From Mycobacterium heckeshornense (GTDB taxonomy: Bacteria; Actinomycetota; Actinomycetes; Mycobacteriales; Mycobacteriaceae), in assembly GCF_016592155.1 (NCBI RefSeq), contig NZ_AP024237.1:2976001-3040000 (forward strand): 64,000 nucleotides of DNA, written 5' to 3'. The translations under genes and the position numbers were made by a program. The stretch's first letter is position 1. Each line of letters opens with the position of its first letter. Below, piece after piece: positions 28,198 to 37,867 of the stretch. The notes beneath the pieces were generated by a model, which was given only the letters and a program-made list of their open reading frames with translations, had not been told where the DNA came from and did not search any database.

Positions 28198-29772
28198 TCA
28201 GAGGTCATCGTCTGCCGCGCCTGCCTTGTTGGGCCGGTCGTGTTCACCGGCCCAGGTGCCCGGCACCAGAGGCACGCTTGGCCCGCCGCCGAACTCGCCG
28301 CCGGCCAGTGTCGTCAAACCGGCGGTCTCACTGACGGCGCCCTTGCGCACGGCCCCGGCGAACCCGAGCGGCCCGGCGCGTTGATCGGAGGCCACGGTCG
28401 ACGCGACTGGCGTTTCACCCGGCGGCGCATCCCAGTCCGGGTCGACCTCGACATTCATCTCCATGAACTCATCGCCGTAGCCGCGCAGCTTCGCGCGCCG
28501 CCGCCGTCGCACCCGCGCCCGCTCCCGCGCGGCCGCCACACTCACCGCCGCGGTGGTATCGGGTTGCGCCGCTTTTCTTTTGGCGCTCGCGCTGGCGCTG
28601 CCGCCCATACCCGAGTCAGACCCGATGCCGGGCGGACCCACCGCGTAGGGAGGGGTGAAACTCGCGACCCCGCTGGTGGATAGTGCCGACGGCGGCGCGG
28701 AGTAGGCGACGACGCTCGTCGGGGGTGCAGTCGTTGGAGCCGGGGCCGTCGCAGATCCCGCCACAAGCGCGGTGGAAGCCGGGACCGACGCAACGACCGG
28801 CAACGTCTCAGGTGCGGCCGCCTCGGATGCCGGCGCCGTCAGGGAAGGCTCTGCGACGGGTTGAGTCAGGCTAGCCGGCTCGGCCAGACCCACCACGCCG
28901 CCCACCGCCCCGGCGGGTGCGATCGCCAGCGGGTAGAGGTAATAGAACGGCGGCAAATTCAGGAAGAACGGGGCGATTACCTCGTCTCCGTCGAAGATCA
29001 GAGAAGCCGGGTTAGCCAGCGCCGCAACTGGATTCGCCAAGAATTTGGTAATTAGCTGCTCGGTGAACTGCACCGGATTGTTCAGGAATTGAAATATATG
29101 GTCGATTCCGAACTCATCGACTAGCGGTCCTAGCCCCAACCTGTCCGCCAGAGAATCCAGCAGGTCGCCCAGGCCCGTTGAAAACCCAGATTCGGCAGGC
29201 TGTGGACCGGTTGGCGCCCACGTAGAGCCCGCAGATTTCTGGATTTGCGGCGCCGGGCTGGTTTGCGGAGTCGACGCCAGCGCGATGGCCGCAACCGCTT
29301 GATAAGTGGCCATTGTCATAGCGGCCTGGACCCACATGCGCACATAGTCAGCCTCGTTGAGTGCGATCGGAATCGTGTTGATCCCAAAGAAATTCGTCGC
29401 CACCAGCACCGCGTGAATAGCGTGGTTAGCCGCCAACTCGGCCAAGGTCGGCATCGCCGCCAATGCCGCCGCGTAAGCCGCGGCCACCGTCTCCAGCTGG
29501 GCGGCCGCGGCGACGCTGTCGGCGCTCGCCTGCATCAGCCACGCCAGAAACGGCATGTGCGCGGCCGCATAGGACTCCGCAGTGGGCCCCTCCCACGCGT
29601 CGGCCTGCACCCCGGCCAGCAGGGCGCTGAGCTCCTCGGCCGCTGAGGCGTATTCGACGCTCAACGTGTTCCATGCGCTGGCCGCCGCCAACATCGACCC
29701 GGGCCCCGGGCCGCTGGAAATCAACGCCGAATGCACCTCCGGCGGCAGCGCCATCCACACCGGCGTCGTCAT
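28198..29772 (-). CDS. PPE family protein, PPW subfamily (1)
   Basis: The protein has 524 residues from the ATG at 29772. The PPE domain (1-~180) starts [16 protein letters not shown], with WEGPTAESY (WxG motif) and [21 protein letters not shown] low-complexity Ala/Pro/Ser linker follows, then the PPW C-terminal domain: SASAKRKAAQ, RRRRRAKLRGYGDEFMEMNV, LGFAGAV and the PxxPxxW motif PSVPLVPGTW. No PE partner is adjacent. PPE proteins are usually exported by type VII secretion; the role of the PPW group is unknown. It lies between duplicated DNA (28081-28167 and 29966-30050), so it was inserted between the Rv1455-like gene and qor. Confidence 0.9.
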   Translation of the reverse strand: MTTPVWMALPPEVHSALISSGPGPGSMLAAASAWNTLSVEYASAAEELSALLAGVQADAWEGPTAESYAAAHMPFLAWLMQASADSVAAAAQLETVAAAYAAALAAMPTLAELAANHAIHAVLVATNFFGINTIPIALNEADYVRMWVQAAMTMATYQAVAAIALASTPQTSPAPQIQKSAGSTWAPTGPQPAESGFSTGLGDLLDSLADRLGLGPLVDEFGIDHIFQFLNNPVQFTEQLITKFLANPVAALANPASLIFDGDEVIAPFFLNLPPFYYLYPLAIAPAGAVGGVVGLAEPASLTQPVAEPSLTAPASEAAAPETLPVVASVPASTALVAGSATAPAPTTAPPTSVVAYSAPPSALSTSGVASFTPPYAVGPPGIGSDSGMGGSASASAKRKAAQPDTTAAVSVAAARERARVRRRRRAKLRGYGDEFMEMNVEVDPDWDAPPGETPVASTVASDQRAGPLGFAGAVRKGAVSETAGLTTLAGGEFGGGPSVPLVPGTWAGEHDRPNKAGAADDDL

Positions 29773-29903
29773 GGTCAACCACCCGAATAGCTGGCCGCAT
29801 CACCAATGCGGGGCCGGGCCACATCGACCCAGGCCGCGCACCCGCCGCCGCGGTCTTCCCCGCCTTTGCGCGCTCGCCCCGACGCTATGTCGATCGGCGC
29901 ATC

Positions 29904-29922
29904 TTAGCATTGCCTAAGCTAA
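29904..29922. promoter_or_regulatory. Putative IdeR (iron) box
   Basis: TTAGCATTGCCTAAGCTAA matches the 19-bp IdeR consensus at 14 positions, including both outer half-site ends TTAG and CTAA. It lies 132 bp upstream of the PPE gene start (29772) and 128 bp upstream of qor (30050). IdeR represses iron-uptake and some PE/PPE genes when iron is plentiful. Which of the two genes is controlled is not clear. Confidence 0.5.
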
Positions 29923-29965
29923 CCTGTCGAGCTTCGCGGTGGCGCGGCCCCGTTTGTCCGCCCCG

Positions 29966-30050
29966 CCGAGCGGCCAGCACGATGCGGGGATTACACCATC
30001 CGGGCGGGCCAATTCCATCGGGTCTCCGCACCTGCGGATGATTGTCAGCA
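29966..30050. repeat. Direct repeat copy B (remnant of the Rv1455-like 5' end)
   Basis: This copy includes CATCCGGGCGGGCC, then CACCTGCGGATGAT and ends at the qor start codon. On the minus strand it still reads MELARPDG, a relic of the MKLARPD start of the gene at 28135. It shows the ancestral divergent Rv1455-qor promoter region. Confidence 0.8.
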
Positions 30051-31024
30051 TGCGTGCCATCGAAGTCGCCGAACTCGGCGGGCCGGACGTCCTGCGTTAC
30101 GTCGACAAGCCACAGCCGTCTCCGGCGTCCGGCGAGGTGTTGATCGAGGCCGAGGCGATCGGGGTCAATTTCATCGATACCTACTTCCGGTCCGGTCTAT
30201 ACCCGCGGCAGTTGCCGTTCGTGCTCGGCACCGAAGTGTCGGGCACGGTCGCCGCCGTCGGTGAGGGTGCGACGAAGCTGCGCGTGGGGGATCGGGTGGT
30301 GACCGCTGCGGCGTCGGGAGCATACGCCGAATACTGCACGGCGCCAACAAAATTCGTTGCTCAGCTACCACCCGGCGTCGACTGCGATGTGGCGGCCGCG
30401 GCGCTGTTGAAGGGCCTGACCGCGCAGTATCTGATCAAGTCGGTATATCCGGCGCAGCCCGGCGACACGGTGTTGGTGCACGCCGGCGCCGGCGGGGTGG
30501 GCCTGATCTTGACTCAGTGGGCGTCCAACCTCGGTATCCGGGTGATCACCACGGCGTCGACACCGCACAAGGCTGAACTGTCCCGCCAAGCCGGCGCCAC
30601 CGACGTCCTCGACTACCCGGATGACGCCGACGAATTCGGCAACCGGGTCCGCGGGCTCACCGACGGTGTCGGCGTCGCCGCGGTCTACGACGGGGTGGGC
30701 GCCAGCACTTTCGACGCCAGCCTGGCCAGTTTGGCGGTGCGGGGCACACTGGCGTTGTTCGGCGCTGCCAGTGGACCGGTGCCGCCCGTGGACCCGCAGC
30801 GGCTCAACGCCGCCGGCTCGGTGTACCTAACCCGCCCGAAACTCGCCGACTTTACCCGCACCGAGCAGGAATTCTCCTGGCGTGCAGAGGAATTATTCGA
30901 TGCAATCGCCGACGGGTCGGTCAAGATCACGGTGAGTCGCCGCTACCCGCTGGCCGATGCCGCTCAAGCGCATCGGGATCTCCAAGGGCGCAAGACGGTC
31001 GGCTCGATCGTGCTGGTGCCCTAA
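30050..31024 (+). CDS. qor: NADPH:quinone oxidoreductase (zeta-crystallin type)
   Basis: The protein has 324 residues from the ATG at 30050. It is an MDR-superfamily quinone reductase without the zinc-binding residues of alcohol dehydrogenases. The N-terminal GroES-like domain includes NFIDTYFRSGLYP and GTEVSGTVAAVGEGA; the Rossmann domain has the NADPH motif VHAGAGGVGLILTQWA (AxxGxxG). It reduces quinones using NADPH. Counterpart of Rv1454c. Its promoter region has been split from the Rv1455-like gene by the PPE insertion. Confidence 0.92.
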   Translation: MRAIEVAELGGPDVLRYVDKPQPSPASGEVLIEAEAIGVNFIDTYFRSGLYPRQLPFVLGTEVSGTVAAVGEGATKLRVGDRVVTAAASGAYAEYCTAPTKFVAQLPPGVDCDVAAAALLKGLTAQYLIKSVYPAQPGDTVLVHAGAGGVGLILTQWASNLGIRVITTASTPHKAELSRQAGATDVLDYPDDADEFGNRVRGLTDGVGVAAVYDGVGASTFDASLASLAVRGTLALFGAASGPVPPVDPQRLNAAGSVYLTRPKLADFTRTEQEFSWRAEELFDAIADGSVKITVSRRYPLADAAQAHRDLQGRKTVGSIVLVP

Positions 31025-31123
31025 CGCCTTGCCCGATTTGGCGGCTTCGGTGTGGTCGCGGGCCGGCCATCGAGGCGCAGTTGTCTCACGAGCCGGTAAG
31101 CGCTGCGGCGGCGCGAAAACTGC

Positions 31124-32338
31124 TTACCGGACGGCGAGCCGCAGATGCTGGAGCCGCCTGACCAGGATGCTGGGTAACCATGGGCCGACGTCGGCGGCCT
31201 CGACCCAGGTGGTGCGTTCCAGGAGCTTGCGTAACACGATTTGGGCCTCCAGGCGGGCCAGCGCGGCTCCCACACAGAAGTGCACGCCCTTGCCGAATGT
31301 GAGGTGGCCTTTGGCGCCACTGCGGTCCAGGCGGAATTCGTTGGGCGCCTCGAAGTGCGCCGGATCACGGTTGGCTGCGCCCCACATCAGCAGCAGATGA
31401 GAATTGGCCGGCACTTGCACGCCCCCGAGCGTGGTGTCGCGCCAGACGTGCCGATAATGGCCACGGAACGGCGACTCGAACCGCAGCGTCTCTTCGATGA
31501 AGGGGCCCAACAACTCGGGATGATCACGGACCCGCTTCTGGATTGCGGGGCGATCGGTGAGGATCCATGCGGCACTACCCAACAGGGAAGCGGTGGACTC
31601 GCCCGCCGCGCTGAACAGCGTAAGCATCATGCCAAGTGCCGCGGTTTGCCCTAATTCGCCGGAGTGGCAGCGTGCGGCCAGATCGCTGATCAGTCCCGGT
31701 TGTGGGTTTTTGGTTGCCTTTTCGAAGTGCTCCAACACGTAGCCGGAAAGCTCCATGGCGGCGATCCAGGCCGCGTCCAGTTGCGCCTGCGTGACAATGC
31801 CGTCGAGCACCGTGGTGGTGGCGTAGCCGAGCCGAATGAGTTTGTCCACGTCGCCCGCCGGCAGGCCCAGCAGCTGGGCCACCACCATCATCGGCAGCCG
31901 GTTGGCCATGGCGCTCATCCATTCGATCTGTCCGTCGCGCAGATGGTCATCCCAGAGCCGGTCCGCGATGTGGTTGGCGAATTCTTCGATGATGCGCACG
32001 CGTTTGGCCGACAAATGCGGCACAAGGATTTTGCGGTGCACCGCGTGCACGGGGTCGTCAGCGGTGGCCAGTACATGCATGTCAGCCCCCGGCTCACCCA
32101 TGGGGAAAGCGTGGACCGTGCCATCATCGCGGTAGACCATGGTCGCCGTCAGGTTCGACGAAAAATCGTCGACCCGTTCGACGGCCTCGAGCACCGCGCC
32201 CCAGCCGAGCACGGCGTAGAACTCTGAATCACCGATCTGATGGACCGGCGCCTCCGCACGCATCCGGTCATACATCGGATACGGATCCCCGATCACCTCA
32301 GTGCTGAAGAACAGGGGCGCATCGACAATGGCCGACAT
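31124..32338 (-). CDS. Cytochrome P450
   Basis: The protein has 404 residues from the ATG at 32338; a TTG 36 bases upstream is less likely. P450 signatures are ExxR in EETLRFESPFRGHYRHV, the heme-binding loop FGKGVHFCVGAALARLE with the axial cysteine, and PxxF-like EFRLDRSG. The I-helix reads AAGESTASL: the usual acid before Thr (AGxE/DT) is Ser, which may alter proton delivery in O2 activation. The substrate is unknown. It is divergent from a TetR regulator with an inverted repeat between, suggesting substrate-responsive control. Confidence 0.92.
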   Translation of the reverse strand: MSAIVDAPLFFSTEVIGDPYPMYDRMRAEAPVHQIGDSEFYAVLGWGAVLEAVERVDDFSSNLTATMVYRDDGTVHAFPMGEPGADMHVLATADDPVHAVHRKILVPHLSAKRVRIIEEFANHIADRLWDDHLRDGQIEWMSAMANRLPMMVVAQLLGLPAGDVDKLIRLGYATTTVLDGIVTQAQLDAAWIAAMELSGYVLEHFEKATKNPQPGLISDLAARCHSGELGQTAALGMMLTLFSAAGESTASLLGSAAWILTDRPAIQKRVRDHPELLGPFIEETLRFESPFRGHYRHVWRDTTLGGVQVPANSHLLLMWGAANRDPAHFEAPNEFRLDRSGAKGHLTFGKGVHFCVGAALARLEAQIVLRKLLERTTWVEAADVGPWLPSILVRRLQHLRLAVR

Positions 32339-32456
32339 GAGTTCAGACTGAATACGCCCCGGCGCAAAGGTCAACGAGTAGCCGCCAAGTCGACAACCGC
32401 CGCCGGCTGGTCACGATCGTTGCCGCACCCACCTATGCGGCATCACCAGCGCAATC

Positions 32457-32488
32457 ATGTGAGAAAACATTGACAAAAATTCTCACAT
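32457..32488. promoter_or_regulatory. Inverted repeat between P450 and TetR genes
   Basis: ATGTGAGAA (32457-32465) and TTCTCACAT (32480-32488) are perfect 9-bp arms separated by 14 bp. A TTGACA hexamer (32470-32475) lies in between and could be the -35 box of the TetR gene starting at 32534. This fits an operator for the neighbouring TetR protein. Confidence 0.65.
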
Positions 32489-32533
32489 CGCGAAAAGAAT
32501 TTCAACGACCCGCACGAGAAGGAAGTTGACTGG

Positions 32534-33142
32534 GTGCCGCGCAAAGACTGGCTGGTGGGACGGGATCGCCGCAGCGCAGCTGCGGAGCGGATCTACGCCG
32601 CGGCTGCCGACCTGATTTCCCGCCACGGCTACGAGGCGTTCACCATCGAGGCCCTGGCCGCCGAGGTGCACTGCTCGCCGGCAACAATCTATCGGCATGC
32701 CGGCGGCAAGGCGGCCATCCGCGACGCCGTCGTCGCCCTGCAGGCGGCGCGCATCGTGGATACGGCACGCGAAGCCATCAAGGACCTTAGCGGCCCGGAT
32801 CGGGTGGTTACCGCGACCATCGTTGCCCTGCAAGGCCTGAATTCAGATCCGCTGGCCCACCTTTGGCGGTCGATGCACCCGACCCCGGTCAGCACATGGA
32901 TCACCAACTCGCCCGCCGTCACCGGCTTCGCCGCCGAAATGCTGGGCCCGGAAAACAATGACCCACTGGCCGTGCAGTGGCTTATCCGCGTCTTCCTGGC
33001 GCTGTGGTACTGGCCCCTCGATGACCCCACGACCCTGCGCAGCATGCTGCAACGCTTCCTGGGACCGCCGTTCGGCACCGGCGATTGCACTGCCGACTCG
33101 GCGCTGCGCTCGCGATCCTCCACATCAAAGCAAACCAGTTAG
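32534..33142 (+). CDS. TetR-family transcriptional regulator
   Basis: The protein has 202 residues from a GTG at 32534. The N-terminal HTH (residues ~12-60) reads RSAAAERIYAAAADLISRHG, TIEALAAEVHCSPATIYRHA, typical of TetR. The C-terminal ligand domain is not classifiable by eye; a tryptophan-rich stretch ALWYWPLDDP lies near residue 160. It probably controls itself and the divergent P450 through the repeat at 32457-32488. Confidence 0.88.
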   Translation: MPRKDWLVGRDRRSAAAERIYAAAADLISRHGYEAFTIEALAAEVHCSPATIYRHAGGKAAIRDAVVALQAARIVDTAREAIKDLSGPDRVVTATIVALQGLNSDPLAHLWRSMHPTPVSTWITNSPAVTGFAAEMLGPENNDPLAVQWLIRVFLALWYWPLDDPTTLRSMLQRFLGPPFGTGDCTADSALRSRSSTSKQTS

Positions 33143-33199
33143 CTTACGGTTTGACTCCTCGCGGTGCCTTCCAATCCATGTGCAAGGCATAGCTTTTCG

Positions 33200-34789
33200 T
33201 CAGCCGTCGTCGGCCTCTTGGTCCCAGGTGCCCGGCAGCATGGGCATCCGCGGACCCTCACCGAACTCGTCGCCGGGCAACGTGGTCAGTCCGGCCGCCG
33301 CTGTGCGGCTGCGTTCACGTGCCCTCCGGGTCAAGCCCAGGGCCCCGGCACCGGTATCGGAGGCCGCCGTCGCGGCTGCGGGCTCCTCCTCCTTCGGCGG
33401 CCCCCAGTCAGGGTCGACGTCGACGTCCATGGCCATGAACTCGTCGCTAACCCCGCGCTCCCTCGCGCGCCGACGCCGCCGCGCCCGGGCCTGCTGGCGC
33501 GCGGCGGCTGCTGCCGCAGCTGCGGCCGAGTCAGGTTCTGGCGCCTTTCTTTTCGCGCTGGAGCTGGCGCTAGCACTCATCCCGGTGCCAACGCCAATTC
33601 CGGGCGGGCCCACCGCGTAGGGAGGGACAAAGCCCGCCGCACTCGCTGTCGCCGACGGGAATGTCGGCGGAGCAGAACCGCCGACAGAGCTCGCCGCCGA
33701 CGCGGTCGTGGGTGTCGGGGCCGGAGCAGGGGCCCCCGCTGGCGCGGGCAGGGTCGGAGCCATTGCGACGGCCGGCAGTGCTGTCGGCGCGGACGCGGGT
33801 TCAGCCGCGGGCGCAACGACGGGCACGGCCGGAGGCATGGCGGCCAGGCCGGTCAGCCCCGCGAAGCCACCCACGGCCCCGGCCGGGGTCAGCGCTGCCC
33901 CGATCACGACTGCCAGCAACTGCTGTGTGGGGTTCAGCCCGGTGAGCTGGGCAATGTGGGTCGGCCAGTCGAACAGCGCGAGTTCGACGAGGTATTGGAA
34001 GGCGGCCGCGGGATTTTGCACCAGATCGACGCCGAACTGCTGGAAATCCTCGAACAGTTCGAGTGCCCGAACAACCCACCACATGGGATCGGCGGGGTTG
34101 GTATAGGAGTCGTACGGAAGCCCGTTGACGGTGCCGTTGGCGGGATCCCAATTGATCCCAAAGTTTTTCAGGAAGTTTGCGATCAGGTCATCGATCGGGT
34201 TGTCGACCGTCGGATCAGGTGCGCCGCCGGAATCGTTGGCGGTGGACTGGGATTTCTGGATTTGCGGCGCCGGGGCAGTTTGCGGCGTCGACGCCACCGC
34301 GGCGCTGGACACCGCTTGATAGGTCGCCATTGTCGTGGCGGCCTGGATCCACATCCGCACATAGTCGGCTTCGTTCAGCGCGATCGGAATCGTATTGATG
34401 CCAAAGAAATTCGTCGCCACCAACACCGCGTGAACAGCATGGTTGGCAGCCAGCTCGGCCAGCGTCGGCATCGCCGCCAACGCCGAGGTATACGCGGCGG
34501 CCGCGGTCTCGAGCCCGGTGGCCGCCGCGGCGCTGGTGGCGCTGGCCTGCGCCAGCCATGCCAGATAGGGCATGTGGGCACCGACATACGACTCTGCACT
34601 TGGTCCCTGCCACGCCCCGGCCTGCACGCCCGCCACAATCGCGCTGAGTTCTTCTGCGACCGAAGCGTATTCGGTGCTCAAGGAGTTCCACGCCCCTGCC
34701 GCCGCCAACAACGGCCCCGGTCCCGGTCCGGCGCTCAACAACGCCGAATGCACCTCCGGTGGCAACGCCATCCACACCGGCGCGGACAT
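33200..34789 (-). CDS. PPE family protein, PPW subfamily (2)
   Basis: The protein has 529 residues from the ATG at 34789. PPE domain: [53 protein letters not shown]. Ala/Pro-rich linker; PPW domain: [48 protein letters not shown] and [10 protein letters not shown]. The GFxGT motif of the subfamily is degenerate here (GLTRR). A Zur/Fur-like box lies 154 bp upstream. It is a paralogue of the genes at 28198 and 35038, and a stretch of ~53 bp coding NFFGINTIP is identical in DNA to gene 3, which suggests gene conversion. Confidence 0.9.
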   Translation of the reverse strand: MSAPVWMALPPEVHSALLSAGPGPGPLLAAAGAWNSLSTEYASVAEELSAIVAGVQAGAWQGPSAESYVGAHMPYLAWLAQASATSAAAATGLETAAAAYTSALAAMPTLAELAANHAVHAVLVATNFFGINTIPIALNEADYVRMWIQAATTMATYQAVSSAAVASTPQTAPAPQIQKSQSTANDSGGAPDPTVDNPIDDLIANFLKNFGINWDPANGTVNGLPYDSYTNPADPMWWVVRALELFEDFQQFGVDLVQNPAAAFQYLVELALFDWPTHIAQLTGLNPTQQLLAVVIGAALTPAGAVGGFAGLTGLAAMPPAVPVVAPAAEPASAPTALPAVAMAPTLPAPAGAPAPAPTPTTASAASSVGGSAPPTFPSATASAAGFVPPYAVGPPGIGVGTGMSASASSSAKRKAPEPDSAAAAAAAAARQQARARRRRRARERGVSDEFMAMDVDVDPDWGPPKEEEPAAATAASDTGAGALGLTRRARERSRTAAAGLTTLPGDEFGEGPRMPMLPGTWDQEADDG

Positions 34790-34942
34790 CGTCAACCGCC
34801 CCTGATCGCAGACGACGATCCGGCAGCAGCATTCGCGGCCCCGATCCGCGCGGCCGGTGTGTCGTCGGCAGCGCGGGCGGCGCGTTCTTCGGGAACGCCG
34901 TGGGACGGCATGACAGATACTCCTCTCCGCGCCGCCCACCAT

Positions 34943-34961
34943 AATGAATATCGTTTTCATT
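34943..34961. promoter_or_regulatory. Putative Zur/Fur-family box
   Basis: AATGAATATCGTTTTCATT, read on the minus strand as AATGAAAACGATATTCATT, has matching AATGAA/TTCATT arms in an AT-rich island within 70% GC surroundings. It resembles the TGAAAA-N-TTTTCA type of mycobacterial Zur sites. It is 154 bp before the start of PPE gene 2 (34789). Confidence 0.5.
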
Positions 34962-35037
34962 TTCAACGGCAGCCGCTGCGGTGGGGGTGGTGTGACAACG
35001 CGGAACGCCCCCGGCTGTACGGAACGTCAAGCGGTGA

Positions 35038-36540
35038 TCAGTGGGCGGCGTCGGTCGACTCGGGCTCGTTGCGCCATGTGGCGGGCACCATCGGCACCCC
35101 CGGGCTTCCGCCGACGTCGTCACCGGCCAGCCTGGTCAATCCCGCCGCTCGGGTCACCGCGTCGCTGGTGACCGTCCCGGAAAATCCCATCGGCCCCGCG
35201 CCCTGGCCGGACGGCACGGTCGCCGCGGCAGGCTCTTCGCTCGTCGGCTCGCCCCAGTCGGGCTGAACCTCGACGTTCATCGCCATGAACTCATCCCCAT
35301 GCGCCCGCACCCGCGCCCGTCGGCGCCGCCCTGCCCGGGCCCGGTCCCGCGCCGCTGCCGCGGCAGCGGCCATTGCGGCTTCCGGGGCCTTCCGTTTCGC
35401 GCTCGAGCTGGCGCTGCTGCCCATCTGTGAGCCGAACCCGATGCCGGGTGGGCCCACGATGTAGGGGTAGCCGATCGCAGCCTGTGCCGCAGCGGGCGGC
35501 GCCGTCGGCGCAGAACTTGCGACGGCGTTGGCTGTCGCCGTGGGCGCGGGTGGCGATGGCAGCGCAGGCGCCGCGGCGGGCGCGGCAACAGCCGGGGCCA
35601 CCCCGGTGGCCGGCAATGGCTCCAACCGCGCCGGGGCGTCCACCGCCTCGGACAGAGCGGGTTCCGCGGCCGGGTGAGGCGCACCGGCCAGCCCTGCGAG
35701 CCCGGCAAATCCGCCCACAAATCCGGCATTGGCCGCCGACAGGGCGAGCGCGGCCGCGGTCAGCTGTGGTTGGAAGGTGTTGATGAATTCGCCCAGGTGG
35801 CCGATCTCGTCGGCGATCAGTGCCGGAATGTCGCTCAGGAGTTGTTGCAGCGCCGCAGCCGGGTTCGTCCCGAATTCCGAGAAATCGCGTCCCAGAGTAT
35901 CGGTGATCTCAGTGAGCCGGTTGACATACCAGCTCAGCTGGGTCGGGTCCCCGCCGTCGTTGTCGATGATGCCGCCGCTGTCGCCGCCGTCGTCGTGATC
36001 GGCATGCTGGATCTGCGGGGCGGGCGCGGTGCTGGGCGTCGACGCCACCGCCGTATCGGCGACCGCCTGGTAAGTGCTCATCGTGGTGGCCGCCTGGATC
36101 CACATGCGCACATAATCGGCCTCGTTGAGCGCGATCGGAATCGTATTGATGCCAAAGAAATTCGTCGCCACCAACACCGCGTGCACCGCATGATTGGTCG
36201 CCAACTCCCCCAACGTCGGCATCGCCGCCAACGCGGCGGTATAGGCGGCAGCCGCCGTCTCCTGCGCAACGGCCGCCGCCTCGCTGTTAGCGCTGGCCTG
36301 CATCAACCACGCCAGATAAGGCGCATGCGCGGCCACATACGACTGCGCGCTCGGCCCCTGCCACGCACCGGCCTGCACACCGGCCAGCAACGCGCTCAGT
36401 TCGTCGGCCACCGAAGCATATTCAGCGCTCAACGACGACCATGCCGCTGCCGCTGCCAGCAACGACCCTGGACCGGGACCGGCGCTCAGCAATGCCGAAT
36501 GCACCTCCGGCGGAAACGCCATCCAGATCGGTGCACTCAC
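35038..36540 (-). CDS. PPE family protein, PPW subfamily (3)
   Basis: The protein has 500 residues from the GTG at 36540, preceded by GCAGGAGTTCCT as ribosome-binding site. PPE domain: [56 protein letters not shown] domain: [31 protein letters not shown], the GFxGT motif [10 protein letters not shown] intact, and [10 protein letters not shown] (PxxPxxW). It is the most canonical of the three paralogues. No PE gene is adjacent. Confidence 0.9.
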   Translation of the reverse strand: MSAPIWMAFPPEVHSALLSAGPGPGSLLAAAAAWSSLSAEYASVADELSALLAGVQAGAWQGPSAQSYVAAHAPYLAWLMQASANSEAAAVAQETAAAAYTAALAAMPTLGELATNHAVHAVLVATNFFGINTIPIALNEADYVRMWIQAATTMSTYQAVADTAVASTPSTAPAPQIQHADHDDGGDSGGIIDNDGGDPTQLSWYVNRLTEITDTLGRDFSEFGTNPAAALQQLLSDIPALIADEIGHLGEFINTFQPQLTAAALALSAANAGFVGGFAGLAGLAGAPHPAAEPALSEAVDAPARLEPLPATGVAPAVAAPAAAPALPSPPAPTATANAVASSAPTAPPAAAQAAIGYPYIVGPPGIGFGSQMGSSASSSAKRKAPEAAMAAAAAAARDRARAGRRRRARVRAHGDEFMAMNVEVQPDWGEPTSEEPAAATVPSGQGAGPMGFSGTVTSDAVTRAAGLTRLAGDDVGGSPGVPMVPATWRNEPESTDAAH

Positions 36541-36639
36541 AGGAACTCCTGCCAGTCGGTTTGCCGGGCATCGATCAGCCCACCGGTCAGCACGCCGAGC
36601 CGGGCAATCCGCTGAGCTGGTCAACCGCCCGGCATTCAA

Positions 36640-36656
36640 TACGACGCGACGTCGTA
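36640..36656. promoter_or_regulatory. Inverted repeat upstream of PPE gene 3
   Basis: TACGACG-CGA-CGTCGTA has perfect 7-bp arms, 100 bp upstream of the PPE gene 3 start and 54 bp after the ctaB stop. It could be an operator or, as a short hairpin, part of a ctaB terminator; no T-tract follows, which favours the first. Confidence 0.35.
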
Positions 36657-36709
36657 GGACAAGACCCGGTCGGGGTATGGGGTATTTGCTGGGTTCGACG
36701 AGGCTGCGA

Positions 36710-37633
36710 TCAGTTGCCCAGCAGGGTGGGCAGATTCAGCGCGGAATCGAGCGCCAGCGCGCAGAACACCACCGCCAGATAGTTGTTCGACTGCAGGAAT
36801 AGCCGCAACGGCTTGACCGGCTCGCCACCGCGCACCCCGGCATAAAGCTGGTGCGCCATCGTCAAGAACCACACCCCGGCCAGCACCGCAACCGTGGCAT
36901 ACAGCCAGCCGGCCGAGAGCGCCAGCACCAGCGTCGCGAACACGGTGAGCCAGCTATAGACCAGAATCCGCCCGGTCACTTGTCGCTCGGTGGCGACAGC
37001 CGGCAGCATCGGCACTCCGGCGGTTTTGTAGTCGTCCCTGTACCTCATGGCCAGCGCCCAAGTGTGGGGCGGGGTCCAGAAGAAGATGATCGCGAACATC
37101 ACCACTGCCGGCCAGCCGATGGTGCCGGTGACCGCCGACCAGCCGATCATCACCGGCATGCAGCCGGCCGCCCCGCCCCAGACCACGTTCTGAGAAGTGC
37201 GGCGCTTGAGCAGCAACGTGTAGACGAACACGTAGAAGGCGATCGTGGCGACGGCCAACAGCCCGGACAGCAGGTTGGTCGTCCACCACAGCCAGAAGAA
37301 CGACCCCACGCTCAATACCAGGCCGAACACCAGTGCGTTGCGCGTCGGCAGGGCCGCTCGCGCCAACGGCCGCCGCGCGGTCCGCTTCATCACCTTGTCG
37401 ATGTCGGCGTCGGCCACGCAGTTGAGCGCGTTGGCACCCCCCGCGGCCAGCATCCCGCCGATCAGGGTGTTGGCGATCAGCACCGGATTCACCGTGCCGC
37501 GCTCGGCAAGCAACATCGCCGGTATGGCGGTGACCAAAAGCAGCTCGATGACGCGCGGCTTGGTCAACGCGAGATATGCCAGCACGCGCTGTCGACTCAT
37601 CCGGCCCGGCGCGACGCGCCCGCGAACGCTCAC
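36710..37633 (-). CDS. ctaB: Protoheme IX farnesyltransferase (heme O synthase)
   Basis: The protein has 307 residues from a GTG at 37633; an ATG 11 codons downstream ([17 protein letters not shown]) is possible. UbiA-family prenyltransferase with eight or nine TM helices and the two Asp-rich motifs [15 protein letters not shown] (first) and [20 protein letters not shown] (second). It attaches farnesyl to heme b, giving heme O for CtaA. Counterpart of Rv1451. It is divergent from tkt, with a 234-bp gap in which no clear site was found. Confidence 0.95.
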   Translation of the reverse strand: MSVRGRVAPGRMSRQRVLAYLALTKPRVIELLLVTAIPAMLLAERGTVNPVLIANTLIGGMLAAGGANALNCVADADIDKVMKRTARRPLARAALPTRNALVFGLVLSVGSFFWLWWTTNLLSGLLAVATIAFYVFVYTLLLKRRTSQNVVWGGAAGCMPVMIGWSAVTGTIGWPAVVMFAIIFFWTPPHTWALAMRYRDDYKTAGVPMLPAVATERQVTGRILVYSWLTVFATLVLALSAGWLYATVAVLAGVWFLTMAHQLYAGVRGGEPVKPLRLFLQSNNYLAVVFCALALDSALNLPTLLGN

Positions 37634-37867
37634 GCAATAACTCCTCGATCGCAGCAGCGCGCAGCTTCTACTACAGACGATGGTAGACCGGGTGACTGCG
37701 GCACCCTTACCGCAGGGTCGATTCGTCACCGATTGCACATGATCGCGTCGGTCATACGCTGTTTCCGCAGCGGCGGGGCGTGGTACGACGAGAGTTGCAT
37801 CTGCAGGGTGCAGTGATCCCCCACTAGGGTGGGAATGAACCAGCTTGTCGAACCGAGGACTGAGCTT

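Noticed and set aside
33164..35266. A 700-codon plus-strand open frame
   Set aside because: It is antisense to PPE gene 2 and its flanks. The long frame follows from GC-rich codon bias; the minus strand has clear PPE and PPW domains.
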